A stretch of 60,594 bases of DNA from Levilactobacillus fujinensis (GTDB taxonomy: Bacteria > Bacillota > Bacilli > Lactobacillales > Lactobacillaceae). The position numbers were made by a program, and so were the translations under genes. The first letter of the stretch is position 1. Each line of letters starts with the position of its first letter. The stretch is from the NCBI RefSeq assembly GCF_003946335.1, contig NZ_RHNX01000016.1:1-60594 (forward strand), read 5' to 3'. The notes beneath the pieces are model-generated. The model was not told the DNA's origin and ran no database searches. It was given only the letters and a program-made list of their open reading frames with translations. Positions 27,150-36,886 of the stretch are shown here, in pieces.

Positions 27150-27395
27150 CGCCGGAGGAGGATAGGGATGTCCCTAGCCGCGTCGACGATGTTAGTCGGC
27201 GCTTTTCCCGGCTTACCTCGTGAGACGCCCTGGAAGACGCCTGGACTTGGCGGCTTTCAGGCGTCCTTGGGCTGCAGGCGTTCCCACAGCAACCGGAATT
27301 CCTGGCATCCGGCGTGCGGCCAGTGCCACTAGTTTGGCGATGGCAAGCCCTACCGTTACAAGCACAATGTGCAGATCTTGACTTGCAACCTTTAG
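27150..27395 (+). repeat. Dispersed repeat family 1, copy D (full length, divergent)
   Basis: It begins GCCGGAGGAGGATAGGGATG and retains CGACGATGTTAGTCGGCGC, the GGCGGCTTTCAGGCG hairpin and CCCACAGCAACCGGAATTCC, ending GCAACCTTTAG. It differs from copies B and E at many sites, yet keeps most of the predicted hairpins. It fills the gap between the M20 gene and the WxL cluster. Confidence 0.8.
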
Positions 27396-27434
27396 TTTTG
27401 TTCTGAAGGCCGGATGAGCTTATTTCAGACGTGC

Positions 27435-29594
27435 CTATTTACCCACGTATCCTGGTGCATCCATTAGCCCCCACGTGATGGTCCCTTGGTACTCGCCAAC
27501 CGTCGCCCCACCACCAAGTGCCAGTAGGAGCCCTTTGTCCGCATCCCAGCTATTGGCGACATCGAAGGGTTGATTGTCGGCCGTTTTTCGCGTGAGCACC
27601 GGTGTCGCTTCTTGACCAATGGGAATTCGCTGATAGCGATCGGCGTAAACCAGTTGACCGGCCAGTACCTGTCCCGTAGCCGTCTTAAACGGCCCAGACT
27701 GTGCAGTCAGTGTCCAATGTTCATTCGTCCCCCGCGTATCCTGAATACGCAATTGCCAGTTTCCCGCTCGGCGCACGTCTTGGGGCTGACCCGTTAACGT
27801 GGTCGACTGAAACTTTTCTTGTTGTGAGACCTCAACAAATTTTAGTTCACCCACGACCGTAATCAATACCTCTACGGGTTCCGATGCATCCCCCATGTTT
27901 GTGATTGCCTTTAACAGCAATCGATTTGTTCCGGGTTCAAGCTGATTGGCCATGATTGGCAAGGCAAACTTACCTTGCGGATTAACCGCAATCGACCGCA
28001 ACACTTGATTGTTTAATCGCGGTTCCACCCGTTTTCCTGCTAGAATAGTCGCGTCTCCCGTCGTCCGTACTTCTCCCTCAATCGTCGTATTTTCTTTTGA
28101 ATTCAATTTGAGCGGGTTATCACTCGTCACTTTTAACCGTAATCCCACGTTAGGGTTAATAATGAATTTAGGTGTATCCGCGCTGTTGACCAATCCTGAC
28201 GACGTAAACATACTGGTCGCCGGGTCAACGGTTCTTGTCGCGGCGACCGTCGCAGCTTGTCCCAAAATACTAATCGTCGCTTTACTCTTTTCCTGACTAA
28301 GTTCACTCTTCAAGGGCAAAGAAAGCTGCCCATCCGTAAACTTATCCAGGGAAACCTGCTCTTTGTGACCATTGCTGGTCGTTATAGACACCTCTTCCAC
28401 GTTAATATCCGTTGGAATCTTCAGGTTAGCTACTATGTCTGACCAAGGTTGGCGTCCGGAGCGGTAGGTCAAATCGTAATCGAGTCGTAAACGACTTCCA
28501 CTTAGTACCTGCCCACCAGGGTTGACCGGTCGCTGACGATTCAGATCCGTTAGAGACGTTTGAATATCAGCATCGATCATTCCCGGAATATTTTCAAAAA
28601 TAACCATGTGCTTTTCATACAAACTCCCCGTTGCTGCGGTGAGTCCCCAACGAATCTTCTTCGTACCGTCAGGATCAACAATTTTATGATCCAGTGCTAT
28701 CGTCTGACTCATCCCTGTCCGACGGGTATTCGTCTGTGGATCACGATCATCAATCGTGTAAATCAACGTCCCATTCTTCTCATAATTGATTGTGACGTGA
28801 TGCCATTGCCCATTAGCTAAGAAGTTGGGCTTATTGACGTTATGGATGACCCCCCGATGCACCATGTTGTAGAAGTAAGCTCGCCGCTGGCCTCCCAGCA
28901 GGCCGTGCCAGAACCCATTATCGATCACGTTTTGCGGATAGGTTCTCGCCTCCCCCGGATAGTTTGACGCCACGTGAACCACTGGATATCCACTATCAAA
29001 TGCCAAAGATTTTCCTGGCGCATCATCCCCAGACACACCGTTATAGTTGGTGTCAAATTCTAACGCCCAACTCCGCTGTATGGCTGTGGCCGCAATTCCC
29101 TGAGATGTTTCCTGCTTCGGGTCATCATCCACTCCCCAGACGCCCAGTGTTTCGCCGGGAATCGGATTTCGCCGACTAGATGGCATAGCCCCCACACCAT
29201 GGCCATCATTTTGCAGAACGAAAGCCATGCCATCACCAGAATCCGTATCCCGGTCACCCAAATACAGCCACATTGAGAAGGTCTGGTCTTGATCAAGCCG
29301 CAAGTAGCCCGTATCGGTCGACCAAATCGAGCCAAATTGATTAGACCCATTCGTTAACATCGCCACCTGAGTTCCTGGCGTTTCCGGGTTATCGGCATCC
29401 ACGATGTTAGCCGAACTTTTATTGGTCGTTTCGACGGTTACGAATGGATTCGTCTTGTCTAGGATAATTCCCTGAGGTGCCGAAGCCAGCGCGTCGTAAT
29501 AATCATCGGCAGCGTGACCCACGCACCAACTTCCCAAGCCAAAACTAACTGCGATGAAGCTCAATCCCACCCGTAACCATCGACTGAATCCCAT
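27435..29594 (-). CDS. WxL-domain surface protein with L-type lectin-like N-domain (paralog 1)
   Basis: The 719-residue exported protein has a signal peptide ending near VGHAAD. An L-type (legume) lectin-like beta-sandwich (about 40-330) carries GMAFVLQND, ETLGVWG and SWALEFDTNYN. Beta-rich middle domains follow (about 350-580). A C-terminal WxL domain has the proximal WQL and the distal motif YQGTITWGLMDAP, which binds peptidoglycan non-covalently. It probably binds glycans at the cell surface. It is the last gene of the WxL cluster, separated from its paralog by a terminator, so it may have its own promoter in 29595-29800. No LPXTG motif is present. Confidence 0.85.
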   Translation of the reverse strand: MGFSRWLRVGLSFIAVSFGLGSWCVGHAADDYYDALASAPQGIILDKTNPFVTVETTNKSSANIVDADNPETPGTQVAMLTNGSNQFGSIWSTDTGYLRLDQDQTFSMWLYLGDRDTDSGDGMAFVLQNDGHGVGAMPSSRRNPIPGETLGVWGVDDDPKQETSQGIAATAIQRSWALEFDTNYNGVSGDDAPGKSLAFDSGYPVVHVASNYPGEARTYPQNVIDNGFWHGLLGGQRRAYFYNMVHRGVIHNVNKPNFLANGQWHHVTINYEKNGTLIYTIDDRDPQTNTRRTGMSQTIALDHKIVDPDGTKKIRWGLTAATGSLYEKHMVIFENIPGMIDADIQTSLTDLNRQRPVNPGGQVLSGSRLRLDYDLTYRSGRQPWSDIVANLKIPTDINVEEVSITTSNGHKEQVSLDKFTDGQLSLPLKSELSQEKSKATISILGQAATVAATRTVDPATSMFTSSGLVNSADTPKFIINPNVGLRLKVTSDNPLKLNSKENTTIEGEVRTTGDATILAGKRVEPRLNNQVLRSIAVNPQGKFALPIMANQLEPGTNRLLLKAITNMGDASEPVEVLITVVGELKFVEVSQQEKFQSTTLTGQPQDVRRAGNWQLRIQDTRGTNEHWTLTAQSGPFKTATGQVLAGQLVYADRYQRIPIGQEATPVLTRKTADNQPFDVANSWDADKGLLLALGGGATVGEYQGTITWGLMDAPGYVGK

Positions 29595-29807
29595 TATTAT
29601 TCCCCCGTTATTTTTTACATATTTTGCGTCTCAACATTTCTGTACTGGTCAGCAAGCTTTCTAAAATTGTCGCCGCTAGCTCTGTGGCAGTACTCGCAAC
29701 TGACTGACTAACCACTATCATGGATGACCTTGGCGACGTCATAGACTATATCTCACAACCATAAGCGTTCCAGTCAACCACCTAGTTTACAAGTTGCGGT
29801 TTTAACC

Positions 29808-29851
29808 AAAAAAATGTCCAGCCCGCTGTGAGGATAACCTCGCGGTAGACT
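29808..29851 (-). terminator. Terminator separating the two WxL lectin genes
   Basis: On the minus strand CCGCGAGG-TTAT-CCTCACAGCGG forms a stem that extends through GTC/GAC pairs and runs into TTTTTTT. It lies about 110 bp after paralog 2. The remainder of 29595-29965 shows no gene. Confidence 0.65.
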
Positions 29852-29965
29852 GAACACTTGTTAACGCTGCATCCAGTTTGAATTTTTGGTCGCTGGGATG
29901 ACCCAACCGACCGTGACTCTTCTTTAATGTAGCGATGAAGCCATTGCAAACGATTTTCCTCGCGA

Positions 29966-32092
29966 TTAACTCGGCGCATCGCTAAGCGTCCAGGTAATCG
30001 TTCCCGAATAGTTACCGACTGCTGAACCGTTATTGACCGCCAACAACATGCCGGTCTTCGCTGTCCAACTTCCGGCCACGTCGAAGCGACCGTCATTTTC
30101 ACTATCGTCCGTAACGTGCGTTAGAACCGGCGTAGGGGTCGCCTCAATTGGAATTGACCCGTGCGTGGTTACGTAGACCGGCTGCCCGGCCAACTGCTGC
30201 CCGTCACTAGTGGTAAACGGCGTTGCTTGCGCGTTTAACGTCCAGCGAGAACCCGTTCCCCGAGTATCCTGAACAACCAACTGCCAGTCGCCGGAACGAC
30301 CAACACGTTGACTGTTACCGGTCAGAGTACTGATTTGAAAGCTCTCCTCGCTAGAAACCGTGTCAAATTTCAGCTCGCCGGTCACCGTGATCATCACGGT
30401 AACCGTTTTGGAAGTGTCACCATCGGCCGAAGTTGCGGTCAACTTGAGCAGGTTTGTTCCCGACTGTAGCTGGCTGGCAGTCAAGGGCAGAGCAAATGTG
30501 CCATCCCTTTGCGGGGTTACCTTTGGAAGCGTAGTCCCATTAAGTTCTGCGGTGACGCTGAGTGCTGGCGGCACGTTGGCACTGGTGAATCCACCAATTT
30601 TTCCGGCGACCGTTGTTTGCCACTTATCCGTTAAAACTAATGGATTGGCACTAGTCACGGCTAAATCAAGGTTAACGTGGGGGGTCACAGTAAAAGTTGG
30701 TGTCTCCGCCGTACCAACAAACGCATTGGACGCGAAGATACTGGTTGTCGCAGCGACGTGCTTCAGCGAATCCACCGCAACCGCACGTCCCGTCAAGCTT
30801 AACGTGGCATGTGAATCTGTCGCACTCAGCGGATCTTTCAGGTAAGCTGTCACCTTATCATTCGTGAGATCCTGAGTTGAGATGCGTGTCGTGGTTCCGT
30901 TGGCGTACGTAATCGTGGCATACTTATCATAAGCAATATCCGTAGGTAATCGTAAGCGGCCCGTGATGCCTGACCAGGATTGCCGACCAGCTTGATAGTC
31001 CAACTGATAGTTTAGCCGAACACGATCTTGACTCAGCACATCGTCGTCGTTATCGACGTTTTTATCCTGTGTAAGATCCGTCAAACTGGCCGTAGTACTG
31101 GCACTAACCAGTCCTGGTGCACTTTCTAAGACGACCAGATTGTTTTCATAACGATTATCCGTGGCTCCAGTAAATCCCCAAAGTGCCCGACCGGTATGGT
31201 TCGGATCAACCTTGTTCAAGTCGATTCGAACCGTCCGGCTGACACCCGGTGTACTTTCTTCAGTTACAGGATTCTTATCGTTAAATGTGTACGTCATGGT
31301 GCTTGCCCTGGCGTTCCAGCTCAACGTTAAGTGGTGCCACGACCCATTGGCCAAGAAATTGGATTGGGTCGCTTCACTGATTAGACCGTTATGTCGCACC
31401 CGAAAAGTCGCTGCACTTGGATCAGAACTGAAGGTTGTGTCCTTGACGCGCGCGTAGCTTTCCGCGTCGCCCGGATAGTTCGAGGCAATGTGAACGGGCG
31501 GCTGTCCCACGTCAAACGCATTGGCTTGACCACCGGCACCATCGTTGAAGTTTGTGTCAAACTCCAGTGCCCAGCTATTTTGAATCGCCGTTGCGGCAAT
31601 GCCGGCAGCCGTATCCTGCAACGGGTCCGCAGTCACACCCCAAACACCCAACGTCTCAGCGCTGATACCGTCACTCCCCCAAGCAGGCATCGCAAGCGTT
31701 CTTTGAGAATCATTTTGCAATACGAAGGCCATACCATTGTCCGCCGCAGTGCCCTGATTTCCAAAGTACAGCCACATCGACATCGTTTCGTTTTTCGTTA
31801 AATCAAAGTCGTTTTCGTTTGTGGACCAAATTGATCCAAACTGATTTGGTGCATTCGTCACCACTGCAGCCTGTGTCCCCGGAGCTTCAGGATTATCCGT
31901 ATCCACAACGGTAGCAGAGCTCTTACTAGCCGGTGCCACCGCTAAGATGGCAGTCGTCTTGTGACGTAAAATTCCCTGGGGCGCGGTCGCTAAGGCGTGT
32001 GAATAATCATCGTCTGCGTGGGCCGTGACCCCAACACTACCACAGGCCACGGCTAGTAGAATCAAGCTAGCGTCCAACCATCGTCTGAACAT
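29966..32092 (-). CDS. WxL-domain surface protein with L-type lectin-like N-domain (paralog 2)
   Basis: This 708-residue paralog of the neighbouring gene shares its layout: a signal peptide ending at THADD, a lectin-like domain with GMAFVLQND and SWALEFDTNFND, beta-sandwich repeats and a WxL domain with WQL and YSGTITWTLSDAP. The proteins diverge strongly in the middle domains, suggesting different ligands. WxL proteins form wall-bound complexes with DUF916 partners; the partner gene is directly upstream. GAGGG precedes the ATG. Confidence 0.86.
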   Translation of the reverse strand: MFRRWLDASLILLAVACGSVGVTAHADDDYSHALATAPQGILRHKTTAILAVAPASKSSATVVDTDNPEAPGTQAAVVTNAPNQFGSIWSTNENDFDLTKNETMSMWLYFGNQGTAADNGMAFVLQNDSQRTLAMPAWGSDGISAETLGVWGVTADPLQDTAAGIAATAIQNSWALEFDTNFNDGAGGQANAFDVGQPPVHIASNYPGDAESYARVKDTTFSSDPSAATFRVRHNGLISEATQSNFLANGSWHHLTLSWNARASTMTYTFNDKNPVTEESTPGVSRTVRIDLNKVDPNHTGRALWGFTGATDNRYENNLVVLESAPGLVSASTTASLTDLTQDKNVDNDDDVLSQDRVRLNYQLDYQAGRQSWSGITGRLRLPTDIAYDKYATITYANGTTTRISTQDLTNDKVTAYLKDPLSATDSHATLSLTGRAVAVDSLKHVAATTSIFASNAFVGTAETPTFTVTPHVNLDLAVTSANPLVLTDKWQTTVAGKIGGFTSANVPPALSVTAELNGTTLPKVTPQRDGTFALPLTASQLQSGTNLLKLTATSADGDTSKTVTVMITVTGELKFDTVSSEESFQISTLTGNSQRVGRSGDWQLVVQDTRGTGSRWTLNAQATPFTTSDGQQLAGQPVYVTTHGSIPIEATPTPVLTHVTDDSENDGRFDVAGSWTAKTGMLLAVNNGSAVGNYSGTITWTLSDAPS

Positions 32093-32251
32093 GGGTCATC
32101 CCTCCCCAGTTACACGACTTCAATGCTCTTACTTTAAGTCCGTGACAAACACCACAGTGATCAGTGCCGCCAGTCGACTACACTAAGTTATGAGAGACAA
32201 TCTTGATTTTTCCCACAGCATCACATAATCGGTCGCAGCGATATGTCACCA

Positions 32252-33283
32252 CTAATCCTCATCGTCATTGTGTCGGTTCCGGTAAAGCAGGTAAACAATG
32301 ATGGCAATCAGAACGGCAATTAAGAGGCCTAACGCCGCATACAACCAGTAATTTGGTTGTTTAGCAGGTGCCAAGACCGTCTTGTTTAGCCGCTTGACGG
32401 TCTGGTCAGCAATCGTAAAGTTACGGGTAAACTGCCAGGTCTGAGATCCCGCCTTGGCTGACAAATACAGCGTGTAATGACCAGCCGGAAGCGTCTGGTT
32501 CCCCCACGGAATGCCAAAGTTGAAGTTACTGTTTGGTGCCATGCCCATATTGGCTTGCTGTTGCCGGATCAGGGTTTTGGTCGTATCAAACTTGGTGACT
32601 CTGGCATTGACCGTTAAATGCTGCATGATGCCTGGCTGTGGATTTTGCAGGTTAGCCGTCACAAAATTGCGTCGGTTGATCTGTGTCGCCTGGACTTGAT
32701 GTAATCGCATATCAGGTAACACGGTCTGTTTATTCTCTTGCAGTCGCAAGCCAATGGCGTAGGCGAAGGCATTTTGAATCATGATTTTCGCGGTCGCACG
32801 TTTGGCTGTCGCGGGAACCTGTTCCACGTACACCCCACCTAAAATAATCCCCGGTAACTTTTTGGCGGGCATCGTGTAGGTAAACGTCACCCGTTTCTGG
32901 GTATTCGCCGCCACGGTTACTTTTTGATCAGACCCTTTAGCGAAGATGTTTTTCGTCCCCACCTTTAATGACGAATCCAACTTGGGCTTCACCTGACTGT
33001 AGTCGATCACCCCGTTATCGTTCGTCACGGATTGATTGATGCTCACGACGTACTTTTGTTGTCGATTGCTCGTATTGGTAATGACGATCGCCAATTGCTG
33101 CGTCTGACGTGGCTTCACGCGCAGGGAAAAATAATTCACCTGTTTGTCATCCTGATTACTTGGTAGCACAGCTCTGACTGTGTACCCCACGCTATCCGCT
33201 TGAGCCGTTGGTAATTGCCAACCCACCAACCCGACTAAGGCTAGACTTAATGCGAGTAAAAGTTGCCATCCTCGTTTCATCAT
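32252..33283 (-). CDS. DUF916/DUF3324 membrane-anchored WxL partner protein
   Basis: The 343-residue protein has a signal peptide, then DUF916 (about 35-150, beginning YTVRAVLPSNQ), DUF3324 (about 160-290) and a C-terminal membrane helix followed by RNRHNDDED on the cytosolic side. In WxL clusters this protein anchors WxL proteins to the membrane and bridges to peptidoglycan. Three in-frame ATGs exist (33289, 33283, 33280); the GGGG site fits 33283 or 33280. It follows the small WxL gene by about 80 bp and is likely cotranscribed. Confidence 0.87.
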   Translation of the reverse strand: MMKRGWQLLLALSLALVGLVGWQLPTAQADSVGYTVRAVLPSNQDDKQVNYFSLRVKPRQTQQLAIVITNTSNRQQKYVVSINQSVTNDNGVIDYSQVKPKLDSSLKVGTKNIFAKGSDQKVTVAANTQKRVTFTYTMPAKKLPGIILGGVYVEQVPATAKRATAKIMIQNAFAYAIGLRLQENKQTVLPDMRLHQVQATQINRRNFVTANLQNPQPGIMQHLTVNARVTKFDTTKTLIRQQQANMGMAPNSNFNFGIPWGNQTLPAGHYTLYLSAKAGSQTWQFTRNFTIADQTVKRLNKTVLAPAKQPNYWLYAALGLLIAVLIAIIVYLLYRNRHNDDED

Positions 33284-33365
33284 TGTCATCCCCTATCAAC
33301 CGCCAGAAAAACCGGTGTCATCGAAATGGCACCGTCAACACTATTTCACACTTCAGAACTCACTA

Positions 33366-34019
33366 TTACTGTGGCGTGTCACTTAACTGCCAGGTCAGCG
33401 TGGACGTATACGTCCCACCAACTTGCCCAGCGGGAACTGTCAAATTGATGTTGCCCAAACTATATTCAGAGTTCCAGACTCCCAGACCGCCCTTAGCAGC
33501 GGCGGCCAGAACAATCTGTGACGTCCCGTTGCCATTCAACGGCGAATTAGTTCCCACGGGTGCCGTAGATGGGTTACCGGTGTTGGCCGCTGCAACTTCC
33601 GGCGTGCCTAAAGTTAACTGAGCACCACCTAACGTGTCTCCCGCCGCATTCGTAAATGGTGTGTTCTTTAACTGAACGTTCCAACCACTGGCTAAGCCAG
33701 GATTGGAAACCTCAACGGAATTATCGGCAGTCATTGCTGTATAACTGCCATTAGTCTTGCCGTTAGGAGTAACGTTCTTACCAAAACCAATGTTTGGCGC
33801 CGAATCCAGCGAAATCGTCGCGTTAGGGTCCGTATCGAATTCAGCAGACGTTGTCGTTGTCTGTGTCGTCGTGGATGAACTCGTGCTACTAGTCGTGCTA
33901 GCGCTAGTACTACTTGTATCCGTAGTGGCTGCATAGACTGGTGCAGCAGCTGTTAGGCCGGTCCCAAGGCTTAAAACGGCCAGGGCACTAAACAGCGTGA
34001 TTTTTAACTTACGAGTCAT
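33366..34019 (-). CDS. Small WxL-domain surface protein
   Basis: This exported protein of 217 residues consists of a signal peptide (cleavage near APVYAA), a Ser/Thr-rich linker (about 32-62) and one WxL domain. The proximal motif varies to WNVQL; the distal motif is YTSTLTWQLSDTP. It resembles CscB/CscC-type proteins that coat the wall and bind peptidoglycan. It is the first gene of the cluster, with GGAGT before the ATG. Confidence 0.88.
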   Translation of the reverse strand: MTRKLKITLFSALAVLSLGTGLTAAAPVYAATTDTSSTSASTTSSTSSSTTTQTTTTSAEFDTDPNATISLDSAPNIGFGKNVTPNGKTNGSYTAMTADNSVEVSNPGLASGWNVQLKNTPFTNAAGDTLGGAQLTLGTPEVAAANTGNPSTAPVGTNSPLNGNGTSQIVLAAAAKGGLGVWNSEYSLGNINLTVPAGQVGGTYTSTLTWQLSDTPQ

Positions 34020-34220
34020 TTTTACTCACTCCTCTAATCAAATATCGTGATTACCAGCATTAGAGTAAACGAGGAACCTTGGTAATGGCTAAGCCCCCCG
34101 CTAGCTTACAACCTGAATTGTTCCATGCCAGCCACATTGTTCGCTGGCTATCTGACCGAATTAATCTTTTAGTGTCCATACGCTTGATTCAATGAAGATG
34201 ATAACCGCTATAAACTAAAA

Positions 34221-34250
34221 AGGCCAGCTTTTCGCCAGCCTTTCGTACCT
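34221..34250 (-). terminator. Terminator of the unknown gene at 34257
   Basis: On the minus strand AAAGGCTGGC-GAAAA-GCTGGCCTTTTT forms a 10-bp stem with two G-U pairs and a T-tail, just after the stop codon. Confidence 0.7.
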
Positions 34251-34256
34251 AGACCT

Positions 34257-34919
34257 TTAGTGGTGAAAGTCGCTCACCGTTAAGCCTAACAATTCATTTA
34301 ACCACTGATGTGTCGCATCATCGGCGCTTGGTGAAACTTTAAAACCAAGCGGTAAAAACAACGAACCAACTGCGTTCCACTGGACTTGTCCCCCCACAAA
34401 GAAGCTGTGGGTCAACTGTTCACGCTGTTTCGGCGTAACGGGTGTTGCCATAACGGTTAGTAAATTGACGGCTAGTTGATCGGCCACTAACCCGGCATAT
34501 GCCGTGGCCGTCAGGGGCTTCACGATTTGGCGGGGAACTGATAAGGGGACAACCTGTCCTTCACGCAATAATAACCGTTGCCAGTTCATAATTTGACCAA
34601 GGAGTACGCCGTAAAATTGCCAAGGCACCTGGTTGCCAATTCTTTTGAACGTCGTCGCCGTAATAGCAGCTATGTCCCACTGAACCTGCTGTTCACCTTG
34701 CGCCAATGCCGTTTGCAACCATTCGCTAAAGAAGCGTTGAACCGTGGCGTCGACTAACGGCGGTAGCTTACTGCCCTGAACCAGATGGTAACGACCGAGT
34801 AAAAAGTCCTCAACTTGGTCCCAGTCGATGGTGCGGTTGGCCTGCTGCTGCTTCCGCCGTTTAAGTTGCCGTAGTTGCTTTAAGCGACTTGATTTTCCGT
34901 AATTTCCTGGACGACTCAT
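34257..34919 (-). CDS. Uncharacterised basic-tail protein
   Basis: I do not recognise this family. The 220-residue protein starts at ATG 34919, eight bases after GGGGG; a GTG at 34952 is less likely. Residues about 5-30 are rich in Lys, Arg and Gln, suggesting nucleic-acid or membrane-surface contact. The rest looks alpha-helical and globular, with no signal peptide or membrane segment. Its terminator and the 220-bp gap keep it separate from the WxL cluster. Confidence 0.7.
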   Translation of the reverse strand: MSRPGNYGKSSRLKQLRQLKRRKQQQANRTIDWDQVEDFLLGRYHLVQGSKLPPLVDATVQRFFSEWLQTALAQGEQQVQWDIAAITATTFKRIGNQVPWQFYGVLLGQIMNWQRLLLREGQVVPLSVPRQIVKPLTATAYAGLVADQLAVNLLTVMATPVTPKQREQLTHSFFVGGQVQWNAVGSLFLPLGFKVSPSADDATHQWLNELLGLTVSDFHH

Positions 34920-34989
34920 TGGTTCGTCCCCCATTTCTAGATTTATTTTCACTTTTCAATGCAAGGCACGCGCGAGATTTTCGCACTGT

Positions 34990-35087
34990 AGCCGGTAAGG
35001 CGATGGTTGAACAACGTTGCCTAATTTTAGTCTCCGTATCGTTACAATAACAGTCATGATTGGCATTTCAGACCTTTCAACCTTCAG
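34990..35087 (+). repeat. Dispersed repeat family 2, copy 1
   Basis: It runs from GCCGGTAAGGCGATGG through GAACAACGTTGCCTAATTTT and CAGTCATGATTGG to CTTTCAACCTTCAG. It matches the reverse complement of 47280-47378 over almost its whole length. The remaining intergenic DNA from 35088 to 35430 shows no gene. Confidence 0.75.
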
Positions 35088-35439
35088 TTTATCAGCCTTA
35101 ATGCTTGCCAGCCAATCGCCTTTTGTCCCACTCTTTATTCCAATATACGCTACAAAAAGCGAATCCTCAATTCACGACACGCCATTGCGAACAGACATTA
35201 CCTGGCCGTACCGATCAAAATGAATTCGGCACCTAAACACTGATTCAGTCCGGATTTCACTGCCAAATCGATTAAAAAATAGCATCATGGGTAACTCAAA
35301 TGACAAGAATTTTTGTCTTCACCTAACCGCCAGAACGTGTTCCATCCACACCAACTTAAGCGCACCGATTCACTGTTGGTATAAGCTAGACAATTTAGCA
35401 GTCAGCCTCGTCCGTCTCTAGTTGTCATTTTACCCCACC

Positions 35440-35475
35440 AAAAAGGGCCCGCAGATGCTTTCCACGGGGCCCTTT
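35440..35475 (-). terminator. Terminator of the amino-acid permease gene
   Basis: On the minus strand AAAGGGCCC and GGGCCCTTTTT pair around a 16-base loop and end in T residues. Confidence 0.8.
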
Positions 35476-35521
35476 ATTTGCGATTAGTCCCTGACAAAAT
35501 CAGTTATGCAGGGCCAACACT

Positions 35522-36886
35522 TTATTTTTCTGCCGTTTCACGGGCGTGATATTTTCTGAAGTAAATGAGCGTCATGATTATCAGAAAGACGACGCCAACT
35601 AAAATGGAGATTCGCGTTTCGGGATTCAAGAACATAAAGATCAATGTGATCGTTAGAAACACCAGTGTAATGTAGTTGGACCACGGTGCGAATGGCATCT
35701 TGAAGGGGTGTTTTGCCATGTGCTGCGGATTTTGCTTACGAAATTCGATTTCACTGATTAGAATCACGAACCAGGGCACCATCCCTGGCAAGACACTTGA
35801 GCTATAAACCATGACGAAGATCTGACTGGCATCCTTGAAGTACATCGGCAAGACCACGTTCAAGACGACCCCGATACCAATACCGATGGAAATCGCGATG
35901 ACCGAGTAGAACGGAACCCCGTGCCGGTTGAGCAGCGTCACCTTTTTCGGCAACTGGCTCTTCTCGGCCAAGGTGTACGCCATCCGACTGGCACTGTAGA
36001 TTCCAGAGTTTGATCCGGAAAGGGCGGCCGTGATAACCACGAAGTTAATGATGGAAGCCGCGGCGGTAATCCCGATTTTAGCAAACGTCTGCACGAACGG
36101 CGAACCAATCTGGTTGAGTTGATTCCACGGGTAAATGGAGACAATCACGAAAATGGCTCCCACGTAGAAAATCAAGATTCGGGCGACCGTCGAACGAATC
36201 GCCGTGACCAGCGTATGCTGTGGGTTCTCGGCTTCACCAGCCGTGACCCCGATCAACTCAATGCCTTGATACGACGCGAGCACAATGGCCAACGCGTAGA
36301 TAAATCCTTTGGCACCACCAGTAAAGAACCCACCGTGCGTCCAAAGGTTACTGATGCCGACCGCGTTCCCGTGATTCCCAAATCCAAAGAGAATCACACC
36401 CAACCCGGCAATGATCATCAAGACAATTGTGACCACTTTGATCAGGGCAAACCAGAATTCGAGTTCCCCAAACATTTTAACTGAAATCAGATTGGCCACA
36501 CACAGAAAGGTGATGGCAACCAGCCCCGGTATCCAGTCCGGCAGATTGGGCCACCAGAAACGGAAGTAGCCGCCTAACGCAATCATTTCACTCATCCCGA
36601 CCACGATGAACTGGAAAATATTACTCCAGGCTGTCAAGTAACCAAAAACGGGATGCATGTATTCGGAAGCAAAGGTTGCAAATGACCCGGTCGTGGGGTG
36701 CACGTAAAGCATCTCCCCGAGGGCCCGCATAATTAAGTAGAGGAAAATTCCAGAAATGATGTACGCGATAAGGACGGACGGCCCCGTCCACTTGATTGTG
36801 GAACCAGACCCCATAAATAATCCAACGCCAATCGTACCGCCCAACGCAATCATTTGCATTTGGCGTGCGCTTAGTTTTCTTTGCAA
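35522..36886 (-). CDS. Amino-acid permease (APC superfamily, AAT family)
   Basis: The 454-residue membrane protein has twelve predicted helices. The first carries [15 protein letters not shown], the backbone-binding signature of amino-acid:proton symporters, and EAENPQ follows helix 6. It resembles GABA, D-Ala/Ser/Gly or aromatic permeases (CycA/AapA/GabP branch); the substrate is not resolved. The start is TTG at 36886, six bases after AAGGA, so no ATG is needed. It is monocistronic with a terminator. Confidence 0.88.
   Translation of the reverse strand: MQRKLSARQMQMIALGGTIGVGLFMGSGSTIKWTGPSVLIAYIISGIFLYLIMRALGEMLYVHPTTGSFATFASEYMHPVFGYLTAWSNIFQFIVVGMSEMIALGGYFRFWWPNLPDWIPGLVAITFLCVANLISVKMFGELEFWFALIKVVTIVLMIIAGLGVILFGFGNHGNAVGISNLWTHGGFFTGGAKGFIYALAIVLASYQGIELIGVTAGEAENPQHTLVTAIRSTVARILIFYVGAIFVIVSIYPWNQLNQIGSPFVQTFAKIGITAAASIINFVVITAALSGSNSGIYSASRMAYTLAEKSQLPKKVTLLNRHGVPFYSVIAISIGIGIGVVLNVVLPMYFKDASQIFVMVYSSSVLPGMVPWFVILISEIEFRKQNPQHMAKHPFKMPFAPWSNYITLVFLTITLIFMFLNPETRISILVGVVFLIIMTLIYFRKYHARETAEK

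Noticed and set aside
29782-30102. Minus-strand frame of 106 codons after the second lectin gene
   Set aside because: It crosses the stop of the WxL gene in a different frame and includes the terminator, with no protein-like pattern.
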